Source of the DNA: Nostocales cyanobacterium Centralia_MAG_434
GTDB lineage: Bacteria; Cyanobacteriota; Cyanobacteriia; Cyanobacteriales; Nostocaceae
Direction of reading: 5' to 3'
DNA length: 64,000 bases
Assembly (NCBI GenBank): GCA_021324415.1
Contig: JAJPJF010000355.1
Span: 29,213 to 93,212 of the forward strand
Shown piece after piece: positions 44,390 to 54,980 of the stretch (position 1 is its first letter; each line of letters begins with the position of its first letter). A program made the translations under genes and the position numbers. Below the pieces are notes generated by a model that worked only from the letters and a program-made list of their open reading frames with translations, did no database searches and was not told the DNA's origin.

Positions 44390-44622
44390 GGTTTTCCTCC
44401 TAACATTTCTTAATACTGTAGGCGAGATTGTTCTCTTCTATATTCTCCTACAAGCTATAGAGGGCGTTAGAAGAATGCCTAAGAATTGGCTAGATGCTGT
44501 CAATAATCCAAACAATCCCTATCCAGACTTTAAAATCAACGCATCCAATACTAATTTCCGAAAAGAATGCAAATGTGTAGATGCCTAGTGGCCTATCACA
44601 TTTGTTGTGCGGGATTGTGAAA
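44390..44622. other. Short gap with a possible 37-residue frame
   Basis: Bases 44475-44588 on the plus strand read MPKNWLDAVNNPNNPYPDFK with a short polar continuation, ATG to TAG. Composition is reasonable, but there is no clear ribosome-binding site and nothing to support it. The rest is upstream sequence of the antitoxin. Confidence 0.25.
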
Positions 44623-44679
44623 GTTCGTAGTAAGCACTTTAGTGCTGGAAATTGAGGACTGAAGTACTCACTACAAACC
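44623..44679. repeat. 57-bp palindromic repeat near the GAF protein
   Basis: GTTCGTAGTAAGCACTTTAG and its near reverse complement CTGAAGTACTCACTACAAACC flank an 11-bp centre. This is the palindromic repeat type, built around GTAGTAAG / CTTACTAC and ACTTTAGTGCT, that I associate with filamentous cyanobacteria. It ends 18 bp from the GAF protein's stop. Confidence 0.75.
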
Positions 44680-44696
44680 AAGAAAACCCAGGGCGA

Positions 44697-46670
44697 TCAA
44701 GTTAAATTCACAGAGTGCCCCATTTTGCTAAGCAGCTCAAATAATATTTGCTTTTGTGCTGTTACGACTCGTAGATCCACTGCCTGAGATTGTATTTGAT
44801 TGAGCAAATGAGTTTTTTGGAGTGCCAAGCTTAGCACATTTCCTGCTAGTGTGGCAAATTGGATATCTGAGGTTTTCCAATGACGTATTTGGGAACACTG
44901 GTGAATGCACAACAAACCCCACAAATCATTATCTTTCACCAGTGGGACAACTAAACTGGCTTTCACTTGGAGTTGGTTAAGCATGCCAACATAGCATTCG
45001 TTCAGTCGCGCGTTGTGGATATCAGCGATCGCTCTGACACGTCCTTGAGAGTAATGAGCTATACTCGTTTCCTGAAAGCAGTTATCTCGAATTTGCAAAG
45101 CCACCGCAGAAACGAAGTTTGATGACACATCCTCTGAAACGATTTCACCTTCGGCATGTCCTGAATTCGGTTTAAACTTGTAAATCGCAACCCGATCAGT
45201 CTTAAGCGCAGTACGGAGTTTTTTGATTGCTGCTCGAAAAATAGAATCCATCTCCACGGATTGTCCAATTTTGGCAACCACTTCCAACAGCATCTGCTGT
45301 AGATCCATCACCTGTTGTGATGTATCTACAGAACCTTGGGGTTGACTTTCTAAGTTCGTATTCAACAAATTAATCTGTTGGTTAAGTCTAAATTCGTGAA
45401 TTGCTGAGGCAAACTGTTTACTCAATTGTTGAGCCAATTCAATCTCATCAGATGTCCACTCATGCGCCTGTGCCTTTTTGGATTCTCGCCAGATTTCAAA
45501 CGATTGACGAGGATAAAGTTGACGTTGATCTGGGTCGAATTGCCCTGCCCAAAGGGTATCCCTCTCAATTTCGTCTCGGAAAATACTCAGATATCCCAAC
45601 AACTGCTGACGATACAACAGTGGCATGATCAACATGCTACGAATCTTCGTTGGTCGGAAAGCTGCTTGCAGATTTCGTAGTTCAGGAATTTGATAGATAT
45701 CCGAAATTGCCCATACCTCATACTCACCAGACTTATAGTGGTCTTGCCAGACACAATATTGCTCCATGAGTGGATATCTTGCCGTTTCTGGCATCACTGG
45801 TTGGTTACCACAAGTGTAGACATTGAAGTAATTGCTGAAGTTATCTTGACGGGTAACTACACTGCTAACAGCTTCGTGATCAATATTGGAGACTTTTTCT
45901 CGCATGTAAAGTCTGCCACCAGAGCCACTCAACACAGTCACGGTTTGTTCCAATGCTGATTGCAACTCGATTTCAGGTAGTGAATGTAGTAGGGTGTGAA
46001 TACTATTGATGGTGTTTTCCCTTGCGGCTCTTTCTCGTCCTTGGGTGAGGAGAGCATGTCGAGAAATTGCGATCGCCAGTTCATGGGCTACTCTTTGCAT
46101 GACTTCCAAGTCATCTTCTTTGATTGCAAAGGGTTCACTGTTGTGAGACACTAGCAGTCCCCACAATTCATTGTGATGCAAAATTGGTACTACCACAGAA
46201 GACTGCACACCCATTGCTGTCAAATACTCAACATGACAGGAGTCTACAGGGCGGTAACGAATCTCTTCAGAGAGAAGATCACCAGTCTCTGACTCACACA
46301 GAGCACTTTGACCAATTTGTTGAGTATCAACGTTAACAACTGATCTCACACGCGACTTAACAAACAGTTCACGCGCATGGGGTGGAATATCATCTGCAGG
46401 AAAGTTTAGCCCCAATAGCGACGGCAACCGATTATCGTTTATAGATTCAGCAATAACTTGACCACTACTATCCGGATGAAATTTATAAATTTTAACTCTA
46501 TCAGTTCCTAGAAACGAACGTAACTCTGTTACCGCCGCTGTCAAAATTTCTGGCAGATCTAATCTTTGAAGAATGTAGTTTCTTAAGCGTAGCCCTAATT
46601 TTTCTGGCTCGACACTTCTGTTTAATTCTGATTCTTTGATTGGATTCATTAAAAATAGATAAGATGACAA
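44697..46670 (-). CDS. Triple GAF domain protein with candidate bilin-binding cysteines
   Basis: 657 residues with three GAF-type domains: about 38-205, 225-430 and 455-622. GAF1 has the phytochrome-like region FPADDIPPHARELF and C145-H146 in VDSCHVEYLTAMGV, the position of the bilin-attachment cysteine in phytochromes and cyanobacteriochromes. GAF3 has C559-Y560 in LNECYVGMLNQL, a related position. There is no kinase, methyl-accepting or cyclase output domain. The protein ends right after a new module begins (QKQILFELLSKMGHSVNLT), so it looks C-terminally truncated. Chromophore binding is an inference. Confidence 0.75.
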   Translation of the reverse strand: MSSYLFLMNPIKESELNRSVEPEKLGLRLRNYILQRLDLPEILTAAVTELRSFLGTDRVKIYKFHPDSSGQVIAESINDNRLPSLLGLNFPADDIPPHARELFVKSRVRSVVNVDTQQIGQSALCESETGDLLSEEIRYRPVDSCHVEYLTAMGVQSSVVVPILHHNELWGLLVSHNSEPFAIKEDDLEVMQRVAHELAIAISRHALLTQGRERAARENTINSIHTLLHSLPEIELQSALEQTVTVLSGSGGRLYMREKVSNIDHEAVSSVVTRQDNFSNYFNVYTCGNQPVMPETARYPLMEQYCVWQDHYKSGEYEVWAISDIYQIPELRNLQAAFRPTKIRSMLIMPLLYRQQLLGYLSIFRDEIERDTLWAGQFDPDQRQLYPRQSFEIWRESKKAQAHEWTSDEIELAQQLSKQFASAIHEFRLNQQINLLNTNLESQPQGSVDTSQQVMDLQQMLLEVVAKIGQSVEMDSIFRAAIKKLRTALKTDRVAIYKFKPNSGHAEGEIVSEDVSSNFVSAVALQIRDNCFQETSIAHYSQGRVRAIADIHNARLNECYVGMLNQLQVKASLVVPLVKDNDLWGLLCIHQCSQIRHWKTSDIQFATLAGNVLSLALQKTHLLNQIQSQAVDLRVVTAQKQILFELLSKMGHSVNLT

Positions 46671-47579
46671 CTAATCATTCTTAAGTATTTAACAAATATA
46701 GTTCTTTTGAGTAATATTAAGGTACTTGTCAAAAAAATTCACTTAGTTTTACATAATACTTGTATCAGCACCATCCTTAAAATGGATACTAGACAATAAC
46801 TATATTTATCAAGTGACACTCACAAAATAGAATTATGTATAAGTTGCGCGTATAGAATATTGTTTTTAGCTATCATCTTACCCTATTGAAATCTCATTCT
46901 GTACTTCTGGAACACACACTAGTTAAGCCTTTCGCAATGTAATAGCCTACTAGTACGTTGGTATGATCAATTCTGATTACTGGAGTGCTATACCAAGCTG
47001 CTTGCTGCCTGAAGTATAAAATTAAGCTTGATTACATTCCAATTGATGCTTACGGGCAGGTTGCTAAACAGCTAGCAAGTCTTAAAGATTTTGGTTAACA
47101 AACATAGGAGTAAGCATCAAAGCTTGGATATGATCTTGCTTCAAAATTTCAATATGACAAGGAATAAATTTCATTTGATAAATGTTATGTCATGAACGAC
47201 AACCATTTTATTAAGACAAGCACATTTTTCTGGAATTTCTTTTAATCTGTGTTGTCTTATACAGTTTTTATTTCAGGTTGAGTATATTTCAAAACTCTGA
47301 ATAAGTCACTTCAAAAGCACTAAAGCTAACTAAATGAAATTTGAGGAGTTTGTGAGGAATGTGAGGAAATAGTACGACCAGGACCAGCAGCTGTGTTGAC
47401 TAGCACAATGGTTCTTTATCCAAACTCTAACTTCTGGAGGTGCCTCCACAAACAGTACCCGGCATAGGATGACGGTAGACGAAAATCTCTTCTTCACGCA
47501 CACACCCCCATAAGGTAAGTGGGGGATTTTTTAACTTTTACGTTCCAGAGCGAGGAGACTCTCGTAAATCTGGGGAATT
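46671..47579. other. Gene-poor interval with an isolated terminator-like hairpin
   Basis: 909 bp with no convincing protein frame on either strand. It is AT-rich up to about 47340, then more mixed. It contains TGGAGG/CCTCCA (about 47434-47450) and a terminator-like hairpin at 47505-47532 on the plus strand, although no plus-strand gene precedes it. A small RNA ending there is possible but unproven. Confidence 0.4.
47505..47532 (+). terminator. Terminator-like hairpin with no obvious gene
   Basis: Stem CCCCCA / TGGGGG with a 9-nt loop, followed by ATTTTTT. It points in the plus direction, while the next gene (UPF0182) ends on the minus strand 48 bp away. Confidence 0.6.
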
Positions 47580-50528
47580 TTACTGAAGGGGACGTACAAT
47601 TGGAGGTGTTGCTGATTTTTCGGGTTGAAAGATAGCGGAGAGTGCTTGTTCTAAAGTAGCTGTCATCACAATCCGGTTATTGTAGGCAACCACAACTCTG
47701 ACTAAGGTTGGCACGCTATTTTTTTCTGCTTCTAAGTAGAGTGGTTCAACATAAAGAAGAGATTTTTCAATGGGTATTACCAACAGATTTCCTTGTATCA
47801 CTCTTGATCCCTGACGGTTCCAAAGGGAAATCTGCTGAGAAATCACTGGATCTTGGTTAATCAAAGCTTCGATTTGCTCAGTTCCATAGACCAACTGCTG
47901 TTTAGGAAACTCGTAGAGCAAAAGCTTACCGTATTCTTGCTCATCTGAGCGTGCTGCTAACCAAGCAATTAGGTTAGTGCGTTGTGTGGGCTTGAACAGG
48001 AGTAGTAAGATAAATTCTTCAGACTGTGCTTGTGGTAATTTCATAATCAGGTAGTAGGGCTCTACCTGTTGCGGTTGATTACCATAAATCTCGTTAGAAA
48101 CTTGCCACAAGTCTTCTCGGTTGTAAAACACCTGCGGCTCAGTCATATGATAAGTTAATAACCGCTCAGATTGAATATTGAACAAATCTTGTGGGTAGCG
48201 GATATGACTGCGGAGTGTAGATGGCATTGCATCTAGCGGTTTGAGAAGGTTTGGGAAAATAAGACCTAATGTAGACGTGATGGGGTCTTGAGTGTCTGCG
48301 ATGTAGAAATTAACATTGCCATTATAAGCATCAATGACAACTTTCACAGAATTACGGATATAGTTAAATTTATTTTTTCCAGGCTCGGAATAGGGATAGT
48401 GATCACTTGTTGTGTAAGCATCAACAATCCAGTAAAGATAGGTTTTTTCTCCTTTAATATTGCTTCCCCCTCCATCCGCAACCACCAAATAAGGATCACT
48501 GTCGTAGCGTAAAAAAGGTGCGATCGCCTGTACACGTTGGAGAATGTTACGTCGAAATAGCAACTTGGTTTGTGGTGTGAAGCTTTGTGTCAGAAGCATC
48601 TGCCAATCTTTGAGATATTGGGCAAATACTAAGCGCCGCCATAGAGAAGCAATCTCAATTCCACCACGTCCATCGTAGACGTTGTAGACATTATCATTCC
48701 CACTGGGATAGTCCAACTCTGAGGTTTTTGTCCCAGTCATCACATAAGTGTTCGTAATTTCGCCATAATAAATTCGAGGTTGACCAATGGGAAGACTGGC
48801 TTGAACAGCTGGACTGGCGATCTGCAAAGATCCTTGTTGACCCACACCCCCAATGCCAATATCCTTTACGTAGTAATCGGGTAATCCACCAGGACCAACA
48901 ATATTCACAGGACTAAGTGTAAAGCCGTAGCCATGGGTATAAACTAGGTGTTCATTCACCCAAGTCTTAGCTTGCTTAGGTACAGATGTATAATCTAACT
49001 CTCGTGCAGCTATAATTGTTTGTTGCTTTTCAGTTCCCCCCTCCTTTTTTAAGGTATAGCGGTCAATATCAGCATCAGAAAATTTGTAGTAAGGTCGGAT
49101 TTGTTGTAGCTGACGATTGGTTTCTAGGAGGGGAAGTTTATCCCAAAGACGAATGTTGCGAATTGTGAGGTTATTTTTTTGTAAGTCGGATGCGGTTAAC
49201 TGACCCTGGGGATCAAAAGTTTGTGTCTCGATCTGATTTAAGTTAAAGGCTTTTCGCGTGAGGGTAATAGCACGCTGAATATAAGGGAGTTCACGGGTAA
49301 GTTCATTTGGTTGCACGGCAAGCCGTTGTACTGCTTCTGGTAAGATTTCCCCAGAAATCACGGCTACCAGTATATACAATCCCAGTATGTAGACGAGTTG
49401 GCGTGGATAGGGAGTTGATCGAAAACTTGCTTTTACACCTGTGGATAAAACAATGATTCGTAATAGCAAGTAAATTGCGATCGCCACTGCCAAAAAACTC
49501 AACACCGTATAAATTGGCAGTTGCACATTAACAGCAGTGTAGCTAGCACCATAGCTCACACCACGGGTTGAATACAAAAGTTGGTAGCGTGCAATCCAAT
49601 AATGTAAAGCAATTGCTAACATAAGTAGGCTTCCCAAGACGCTTAAGTGAAGCCGCTGCGCTACAGAAAACCCTATAAATCTTCCCTCGCTCAGACTATT
49701 TGCTGAACGCAGGTAAATTAATGTTACTGCTGCCAAGTTATAGAGAAATAGACCAACTGACCAAAAATCTAACAGTTCCAAAATCGGCAAACAGAAGACA
49801 TAAAAACCAATATCTTGGTTAAATAATGGTTCTGTATCCTTAAAAGTAGTGGCATGGAAAAACTGTAAAATCTCTACCCAATGACCAGATACCAAAAAAC
49901 CGAACAGCAAACTCACAAGTAGTGCGATCGCTCTTAACCAAAACTCATGATTCATCAAAATTGCTATGGTCAATCCCAACAGCAAACCCAACTGCACAAT
50001 TGGGATGGGAAACTGAGGCAAATGTACGAACCTCAGCGCCTTTAACCAGGGTGGAAAATGTAAGAGTATGCCAGGTAATTTTGTATTTGGATGCCAAAAA
50101 TTCAAGGCGTGCTGACCGTAATTTATCAGTATCCACCCTGCTAATAGACTGAGTCCTAGAACTATTGGTAAAAGTAAGCGCAATGTTAGTCCAGAGTTCG
50201 GCGTTAGGGGTAAAAAATTATCATTTTCCCCTCTTTGCGCCTCTTCCCTTCTCACCTTCTTGTTTTCCCTTCTTTTCAGCCAAGACGCTATAGCCAAATT
50301 CACCCATAGAAAACTCAATGAGGTCAAGAAGGCGATTATCCACAATCCGATCTGTGTTTTTAAGCGCAACAAAAACTCTGCTAAATATCCAACTTCCGTA
50401 AACCAGAGAATTTCTGCTGCTAAATGTGAGGCTAAGTCAAACAAAAACCATAAACCCAATATTAGTAAAATTGGGTAAGAGATTCGTTGAAAAGTTTTTT
50501 CAATCATAGACTGCCGCTTCACTCCCAT
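47580..50528 (-). CDS. UPF0182 family large membrane protein
   Basis: 982 residues. The N-terminal third (about 15-430) has seven or so membrane helices, and the rest is a large extracytoplasmic domain with [20 protein letters not shown] and [22 protein letters not shown] conserved sequence. This is the COG1615/UPF0182 family, whose function is unknown. A basic, polar loop (residues about 88-112, [19 protein letters not shown]) between the first helices looks non-conserved and may derive from a short repeat. An internal ATG at residue 8 is an alternative start. Confidence 0.92.
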   Translation of the reverse strand: MGVKRQSMIEKTFQRISYPILLILGLWFLFDLASHLAAEILWFTEVGYLAEFLLRLKTQIGLWIIAFLTSLSFLWVNLAIASWLKRRENKKVRREEAQRGENDNFLPLTPNSGLTLRLLLPIVLGLSLLAGWILINYGQHALNFWHPNTKLPGILLHFPPWLKALRFVHLPQFPIPIVQLGLLLGLTIAILMNHEFWLRAIALLVSLLFGFLVSGHWVEILQFFHATTFKDTEPLFNQDIGFYVFCLPILELLDFWSVGLFLYNLAAVTLIYLRSANSLSEGRFIGFSVAQRLHLSVLGSLLMLAIALHYWIARYQLLYSTRGVSYGASYTAVNVQLPIYTVLSFLAVAIAIYLLLRIIVLSTGVKASFRSTPYPRQLVYILGLYILVAVISGEILPEAVQRLAVQPNELTRELPYIQRAITLTRKAFNLNQIETQTFDPQGQLTASDLQKNNLTIRNIRLWDKLPLLETNRQLQQIRPYYKFSDADIDRYTLKKEGGTEKQQTIIAARELDYTSVPKQAKTWVNEHLVYTHGYGFTLSPVNIVGPGGLPDYYVKDIGIGGVGQQGSLQIASPAVQASLPIGQPRIYYGEITNTYVMTGTKTSELDYPSGNDNVYNVYDGRGGIEIASLWRRLVFAQYLKDWQMLLTQSFTPQTKLLFRRNILQRVQAIAPFLRYDSDPYLVVADGGGSNIKGEKTYLYWIVDAYTTSDHYPYSEPGKNKFNYIRNSVKVVIDAYNGNVNFYIADTQDPITSTLGLIFPNLLKPLDAMPSTLRSHIRYPQDLFNIQSERLLTYHMTEPQVFYNREDLWQVSNEIYGNQPQQVEPYYLIMKLPQAQSEEFILLLLFKPTQRTNLIAWLAARSDEQEYGKLLLYEFPKQQLVYGTEQIEALINQDPVISQQISLWNRQGSRVIQGNLLVIPIEKSLLYVEPLYLEAEKNSVPTLVRVVVAYNNRIVMTATLEQALSAIFQPEKSATPPIVRPLQ

Positions 50529-50677
50529 TCAAAAAATGCGGCGTCTTAAGATATTTATCTGTATTATTCTAACTTGGATTTGAGATTTAAGATTTCGCAT
50601 ACAACTTCCAAAAGACAAATTTATGAACTTGCAAGCAAGAAGTTACACAAAATCCCAAATCCCAAATCCCAAGTCAC

Positions 50678-51964
50678 TCAGCTAAACTGCTTCTCTACAT
50701 CTAAATTAAACAATGTTTGCAAGGTTTGCATACAATGCCGTCTTGCTTCCACATCTTGTTGTGCTCGTAGTTGCACCATGGGATCATGTAAAATTTTATT
50801 AACAATCCCTCGTGTGAGAGCTTCGATCACTTCTTGATGCTTGTCTGCAAATTCCGAACCCAATCTCGACAAAGCTTTTTCTAATTCTTGTTCGCGAATG
50901 GCTTCGATTTTATCTCGTAAACAACTGATGGTAGAGACAGTTTCAAGCGATCGCCACCAAACATCAAAGGATGACACTTCTTCTTCCAAAAGTCCCTCAG
51001 CTTCCTGAGCCATTTTACGACGACTTTCTTGATTTTGTGCCACCACAGCCTTCAAATCATCCACATTAAATGCCTGTACATTTGCCAAGTTGTTCACATC
51101 GGCATGGACATTACGCGGCACGGAAATATCGAATAACATTAAAGGTCTGCTAGGTTCCAAAATCATTTCTAATTTGGCACCGTCGAGTATTGGCTCTGTT
51201 GCTGAAGTACTTGTAAATACCAAATCACTCTCAGCAATAACGCTCATCATCTCCGAGAGGGGATGAGTTTGGATTGGCTGTTCAGGAAACATCTGTGCCA
51301 ATTCCGTTGCTCGTTGCAAAGAACGATTTAAAATCCGAATCTGTACAGCGCCTTTGGAAAGCAAGTGTTGCACCAGCAACCGTGACATTTTACCAGCGCC
51401 AATAATGGCCACTCGACAAGCAGCTAAATTTTGCACTTTCATCTGTGCCAATTCCACTGCTGCTGAGCTTATGGAGACTGCACCAGTACCAATGCTAGTT
51501 TCCGTACGCACCCGTTTACCAGCGGTAATAGCTTGTTTAAATAATTTGTTCAAAATTGTTTTAATACCATTGTATTGCTGTCCCAGTTTGTGCGTATTTT
51601 TTACCTGGGCCAGAATTTGACCTTCTCCGAGTACGAGGCTATCTAAACCAGCGGATACTCGCATGAGATGCATCACTGCATCTTGATGTAACAACACAAA
51701 CAGGTGTTGCCGCAGAGACTTGATCGGCAATTTACTATGTTCTGAAAGAAACTGAGTAACTTCTCGGATACCCTGCTCTGTCTCATGGGTAACAATGTAA
51801 ATTTCCAGACGATTACAAGTACTAAGGATTGTGACTTCTTCAATATGAGGATAGCTGATCAAGTGTGCGATCGCGCTTTCCATCTGTGGTTCTGGAATAC
51901 TCAGCTTTTCCCGGATTTCTACTGGGGCTGTTTTATGGCTTAACCCCACCACTGCTACATTCAT
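50678..51964 (-). CDS. hemA: Glutamyl-tRNA reductase
   Basis: 428 residues. It reduces glutamyl-tRNA(Glu) to glutamate-1-semialdehyde, the first committed step of tetrapyrrole (heme, chlorophyll, bilin) synthesis. The catalytic cysteine is C50 in [10 protein letters not shown]. The NADPH-binding domain has [17 protein letters not shown], and [17 protein letters not shown] is conserved. The dimerisation domain ends normally. It lies just downstream of glpX on the same strand but is separated by a repeat cluster. Confidence 0.97.
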   Translation of the reverse strand: MNVAVVGLSHKTAPVEIREKLSIPEPQMESAIAHLISYPHIEEVTILSTCNRLEIYIVTHETEQGIREVTQFLSEHSKLPIKSLRQHLFVLLHQDAVMHLMRVSAGLDSLVLGEGQILAQVKNTHKLGQQYNGIKTILNKLFKQAITAGKRVRTETSIGTGAVSISSAAVELAQMKVQNLAACRVAIIGAGKMSRLLVQHLLSKGAVQIRILNRSLQRATELAQMFPEQPIQTHPLSEMMSVIAESDLVFTSTSATEPILDGAKLEMILEPSRPLMLFDISVPRNVHADVNNLANVQAFNVDDLKAVVAQNQESRRKMAQEAEGLLEEEVSSFDVWWRSLETVSTISCLRDKIEAIREQELEKALSRLGSEFADKHQEVIEALTRGIVNKILHDPMVQLRAQQDVEARRHCMQTLQTLFNLDVEKQFS

Positions 51965-52198
51965 TTTTTAAATGGTAATTACTAATTGGTAATTGAGAGT
52001 AGGGGAGCCAGCGCCGTGGTGAGGCAGTCCGGTCTTGGGGGTTTCCCCCAGGAGGAACTGCCGAAAGGGTTTCCCGACTTGAGGAGCCAGTGTGCTCTTG
52101 CGGGTTCCCCGCGTTGAAGCAACTGGCGTGCGCTGGCGTAGTAGGGAGTAGGGAGTTTTACCACTCCCTACTCCCCATACCCCACTCCCCTAAGACTA
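51965..52198. repeat. Two composite hairpin repeats between hemA and glpX
   Basis: Core copies at about 52004-52065 (GAGCCAGCGCCGTGG to GGAACTGCCG) and 52084-52135 (GAGCCAGTGTGC to CAACTGGCGTGC), followed by TAGGGAG heptads and their complement. Both are more diverged than the 15601/22852/32679 set. Confidence 0.8.
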
Positions 52199-53236
52199 CT
52201 ACCTTAGTTGCAGAACTTTGGGTTCTTCAAACAGATGGATTGTATCGACAAATCGAGCAGTTCGCGACTGGCTAGAAATGACTAAGCTTTGAGTCCTTGC
52301 ACCTCCGTGGAAGAAGCGAACCCCTTCCATTAAGGTTCCGGGAGTAATGCCGCAAGCTGCAAATAGTACCGTATTACCAGACGCCAATTCATCGGCATTA
52401 TAAGTCCGATCTGGATCTGTAATGCCCATTTCTTTTAAGCGTGCAATATTGCCTTCTCGACTTTCCCCAATCAAACCTGTTTTGACTACTTCTGGATCGT
52501 AGATCAATTGTCCTTGGAAGTGTCCACCTAAGCAACGCAAAGCAGCGGCGGAAATGACACCTTCTGGCGCAGCACCAATACCCATCAAGGCATGGATGTT
52601 TGTACCTCCAAAGGCACAGGAAATAGCAGCAGAGACGTCTCCATCACTAATCAGCCTGACTCTGGCTCCTGCTTGACGAATTTCCTGAATCAGTTCTTTG
52701 TGACGAGGGCGATCCATCACCACAACTACTAATTCTTCAACCGCACGGTCTAAACACTCGGATAGAATCTTGAGGTTTTGAGTGGCAGTTTTGTTGATAT
52801 CAACATGACCACGTGCTTGGGGTGGCGCTGCTAACTTCTTCATGTAGAAGTCAGGTGCAGCAAATAAACCACCTTTTTCGGAAATTGCCAACACTGCCAT
52901 TGATCCATTTTGACCATAGGCGACGAGATTAGTCCCTTCACAAGGGTCAACGGCGATATCAATTTCGAGCAGTTCATCTGGGTTGCAGAAGTCTTTGGCA
53001 TCTGAACGGGTACAAATGCCAACTTCTTCACCAATGTAAAGCATGGGAGCTTCGTCTCGTTCGCCTTCTCCGATCACGATGCGGCCACGCATATAAATTT
53101 TGTTCATTCGCTCCCGCATGGCTTCTACAGCTACTTGGTCAGCTGTATTTTTTTCACCCTTCCCCATCCATTTGGCGGATGCGATCGCGGCTTGCTCAAC
53201 GACCTCTATAATCTCTAACCCAAGTGTATTTTCCAC
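52199..53236 (-). CDS. glpX: Class II fructose-1,6-/sedoheptulose-1,7-bisphosphatase
   Basis: A 345-residue GlpX-type phosphatase that, in cyanobacteria, serves as the dual FBPase/SBPase of the Calvin cycle. Typical blocks are [21 protein letters not shown], the metal site [37 protein letters not shown] and [17 protein letters not shown]. Length is normal. The start [19 protein letters not shown] is standard. Cytoplasmic. Confidence 0.95.
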   Translation of the reverse strand: MENTLGLEIIEVVEQAAIASAKWMGKGEKNTADQVAVEAMRERMNKIYMRGRIVIGEGERDEAPMLYIGEEVGICTRSDAKDFCNPDELLEIDIAVDPCEGTNLVAYGQNGSMAVLAISEKGGLFAAPDFYMKKLAAPPQARGHVDINKTATQNLKILSECLDRAVEELVVVVMDRPRHKELIQEIRQAGARVRLISDGDVSAAISCAFGGTNIHALMGIGAAPEGVISAAALRCLGGHFQGQLIYDPEVVKTGLIGESREGNIARLKEMGITDPDRTYNADELASGNTVLFAACGITPGTLMEGVRFFHGGARTQSLVISSQSRTARFVDTIHLFEEPKVLQLR

Positions 53237-53533
53237 AAACTCTGCCCTCTCACTTGCTAGACGTTGCGTCTTTTCATCTGGCTGTTTCAGTTTTAAAGTC
53301 TACCAAAGGGCGGATACCTGTGGAGAATAGTACCAACCAGTCTATGTGTTAAGTTTTGATGCTAACTTATTGGACAGGTATCACTTGTGGCACAATTTTT
53401 GCTTAATCGTAAGTAGGTTAAGACAAATTAGCTCAAAGTGATTACGCTTGAAAATAGTCCTTTGTCATGAATTATTGGCAATTGGTTATTTGGTTACAAA
53501 GGACAGAATAGAAACAATTATCAGGTTTAGCAT
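53237..53533. other. Intergenic region between glpX and grxC
   Basis: 297 bp between divergent genes, holding both promoters. No RNA gene or repeat of the families above is recognised. Confidence 0.4.
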
Positions 53534-53851
53534 ATGCTGGACTTTCTCAATCCTCTTTTAGGTCGTTATCCAGAGCGTATTAGAGCCAATGTGGAGATCT
53601 ACACTTGGCAAACATGTCCTTACTGCATTCGTGCCAAAATGTTGCTTTGGTGGAAAGGTGTAAAGTTTACCGAATATAAAATCGATGGTGACGAGGCAGC
53701 TAGAGCTATAATGGCGGAGCGTGCCAATGGACGCCGGACTGTTCCACAGATTTTCATAAATAAGCAGCACATTGGCGGTTGTGATGATCTTTACCAGTTA
53801 GATTCACAAGGTCATCTGGATACTCTTCTTGCTAAGCCAGAAGGGATTTAA
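53534..53851 (+). CDS. grxC: Glutaredoxin 3 (dithiol)
   Basis: A 105-residue glutaredoxin with a thioredoxin fold. The active site is C28-P-Y-C31 in TWQTCPYCIRAK. The glutathione-binding RRTVPQIFINKQHIGGCDDL is present. It reduces protein disulfides and mixed disulfides with glutathione. The first 20 residues are a slightly longer N-terminus than usual. It is followed by a clear terminator. Confidence 0.95.
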   Translation: MLDFLNPLLGRYPERIRANVEIYTWQTCPYCIRAKMLLWWKGVKFTEYKIDGDEAARAIMAERANGRRTVPQIFINKQHIGGCDDLYQLDSQGHLDTLLAKPEGI

Positions 53852-53902
53852 GATAAGCGAAAATTTTTTTTGTAGATGATATTCTAATGGATCAGTTAGC
53901 AT

Positions 53903-53932
53903 GCACCTAGCCTAATATAAGGTGCTTTTTTT
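53903..53932 (+). terminator. Rho-independent terminator of grxC
   Basis: Stem GCACCT / AGGTGC with an 11-nt loop, followed by seven T residues, 52 bp after the grxC stop. Confidence 0.85.
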
Positions 53933-54369
53933 CTACAAACAGGCAATGCCATACACAATTTTTGAACTTAAAGCAACGATGGCGATCGCATCAAGCAATG
54001 ATAAGGATCATAGACCTGCTAGATAGTAACTGTAATTGTAATTACTTATTTAGATAAATTACTACAAAAAAAGAAAGTGGAATAAGTTAAGTGAGACAAT
54101 GCATGAAACCCAGCAAAACAAACAACCCACAAGCAAAACACACACAATCATTGCTAAACTTCTTAGAATTCTTGAGAATAAGGATTGAGCCTTCAAATCC
54201 TCAATAGAGGACAATGAGGAAAGATCTCTCGTCTTGAGAACATAGTTTCTTTTACTGACAATCCGTTTCTTGAGTATTTTTTTGTTTTCGCAAAAGATAA
54301 CCGCGAGTGTCATCTCTGTGTCAATTGATCGACCTCACAACCCTGGGAAAACTCTAGTAGACGAGTGTT
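53933..54369. other. Intergenic region, no supported gene
   Basis: 437 bp, AT-rich. An 83-codon minus-strand frame (54062-54313) starts with low-complexity lysine-rich sequence, and I do not trust it. A CTTGAGAATAAGGATTGAG / CCTCAATAGAGGACAATG pairing near 54170-54215 may be a hairpin. Confidence 0.4.
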
Positions 54370-54570
54370 ATGTTTGAAGACTTGATGCACAAGGCAAAGC
54401 AAGACACCAAACTGTTTGGAGATTTGCTAGTTGGTTTTTACCTAGACGGAGATGCTCTTGATCGGCAACAGATAGAGCAGGTAATCATCGACTATGCAGC
54501 TAAAAAAGGAGACACTCATGGAAAAGAATTGGTGCAAACGCTACGCTCGATTGCGGCAAGAAAGGGGTGA
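54370..54570 (+). CDS. Small helical protein of unknown function
   Basis: 66 residues, all helical and charged (MFEDLMHKAKQDTKLFGDLL, then QIEQVIIDYAAKK). It is plausible as a genuine small protein but not recognised. It overlaps the next frame by 77 bp in a different phase, so either the next gene starts later or one of the two is not real. Confidence 0.4.
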   Translation: MFEDLMHKAKQDTKLFGDLLVGFYLDGDALDRQQIEQVIIDYAAKKGDTHGKELVQTLRSIAARKG

Positions 54571-54892
54571 TAGGGTGATCAAAGTGATTGCGAAAAGAAA
54601 TAAAAACAAGCATAACCGAGGTGACTTTTATTATGAAAAAAATAAGCCTCTGGTTAGCTGTGAAGCTGAGAAAAACTCAAGAGCGTTTGTTAGTGGAATT
54701 AATCGTTTTTTTATTAGAATAGCTGGTAGTTATTATATTTTTTGTGACTTTTTTGGCTTAGATCCTACTGATGAAAAATCCGAGGATAAATTTCGTCATT
54801 TTCAACAATTGGCACACACTATCAACAAATTCTCTTTAGAAGAACTTGCTCAAATGATTGGTGCAGGATGGAGGTTATTGGATGATAATTAA
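54494..54892 (+). CDS. Uncharacterised basic protein, start uncertain
   Basis: 132 residues at most. The C-terminal part (DKFRHFQQLAHTINKFSLE then ELAQMIGAGWRLLDDN) looks like a real conserved domain, while the first 40 residues are very basic and overlap the upstream small gene out of frame. A later start is likely. No function is recognised. It could be a decayed or recently formed gene, as the region has no clear ribosome-binding site for the first start. Confidence 0.4.
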   Translation: MQLKKETLMEKNWCKRYARLRQERGDRVIKVIAKRNKNKHNRGDFYYEKNKPLVSCEAEKNSRAFVSGINRFFIRIAGSYYIFCDFFGLDPTDEKSEDKFRHFQQLAHTINKFSLEELAQMIGAGWRLLDDN

Positions 54893-54980
54893 GCCATAAC
54901 TTATAAATTAAGAGGGAACAGGGAAATTCCCATACTTCAAAGCAGGGGATTTAAAGCGGATGTATTTTTCCTAGCGCTTG

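Noticed and set aside
44241..44588. 115-residue plus-strand frame opposite the orphan antitoxin
   Set aside because: It is mostly the antisense of the antitoxin gene. Only the last 37 codons could be a separate small frame, noted with low confidence.
54062..54313. 83-residue minus-strand frame with a hydrophobic end
   Set aside because: Lysine-rich low-complexity start, poor codon composition, no ribosome-binding site, and no family recognised.
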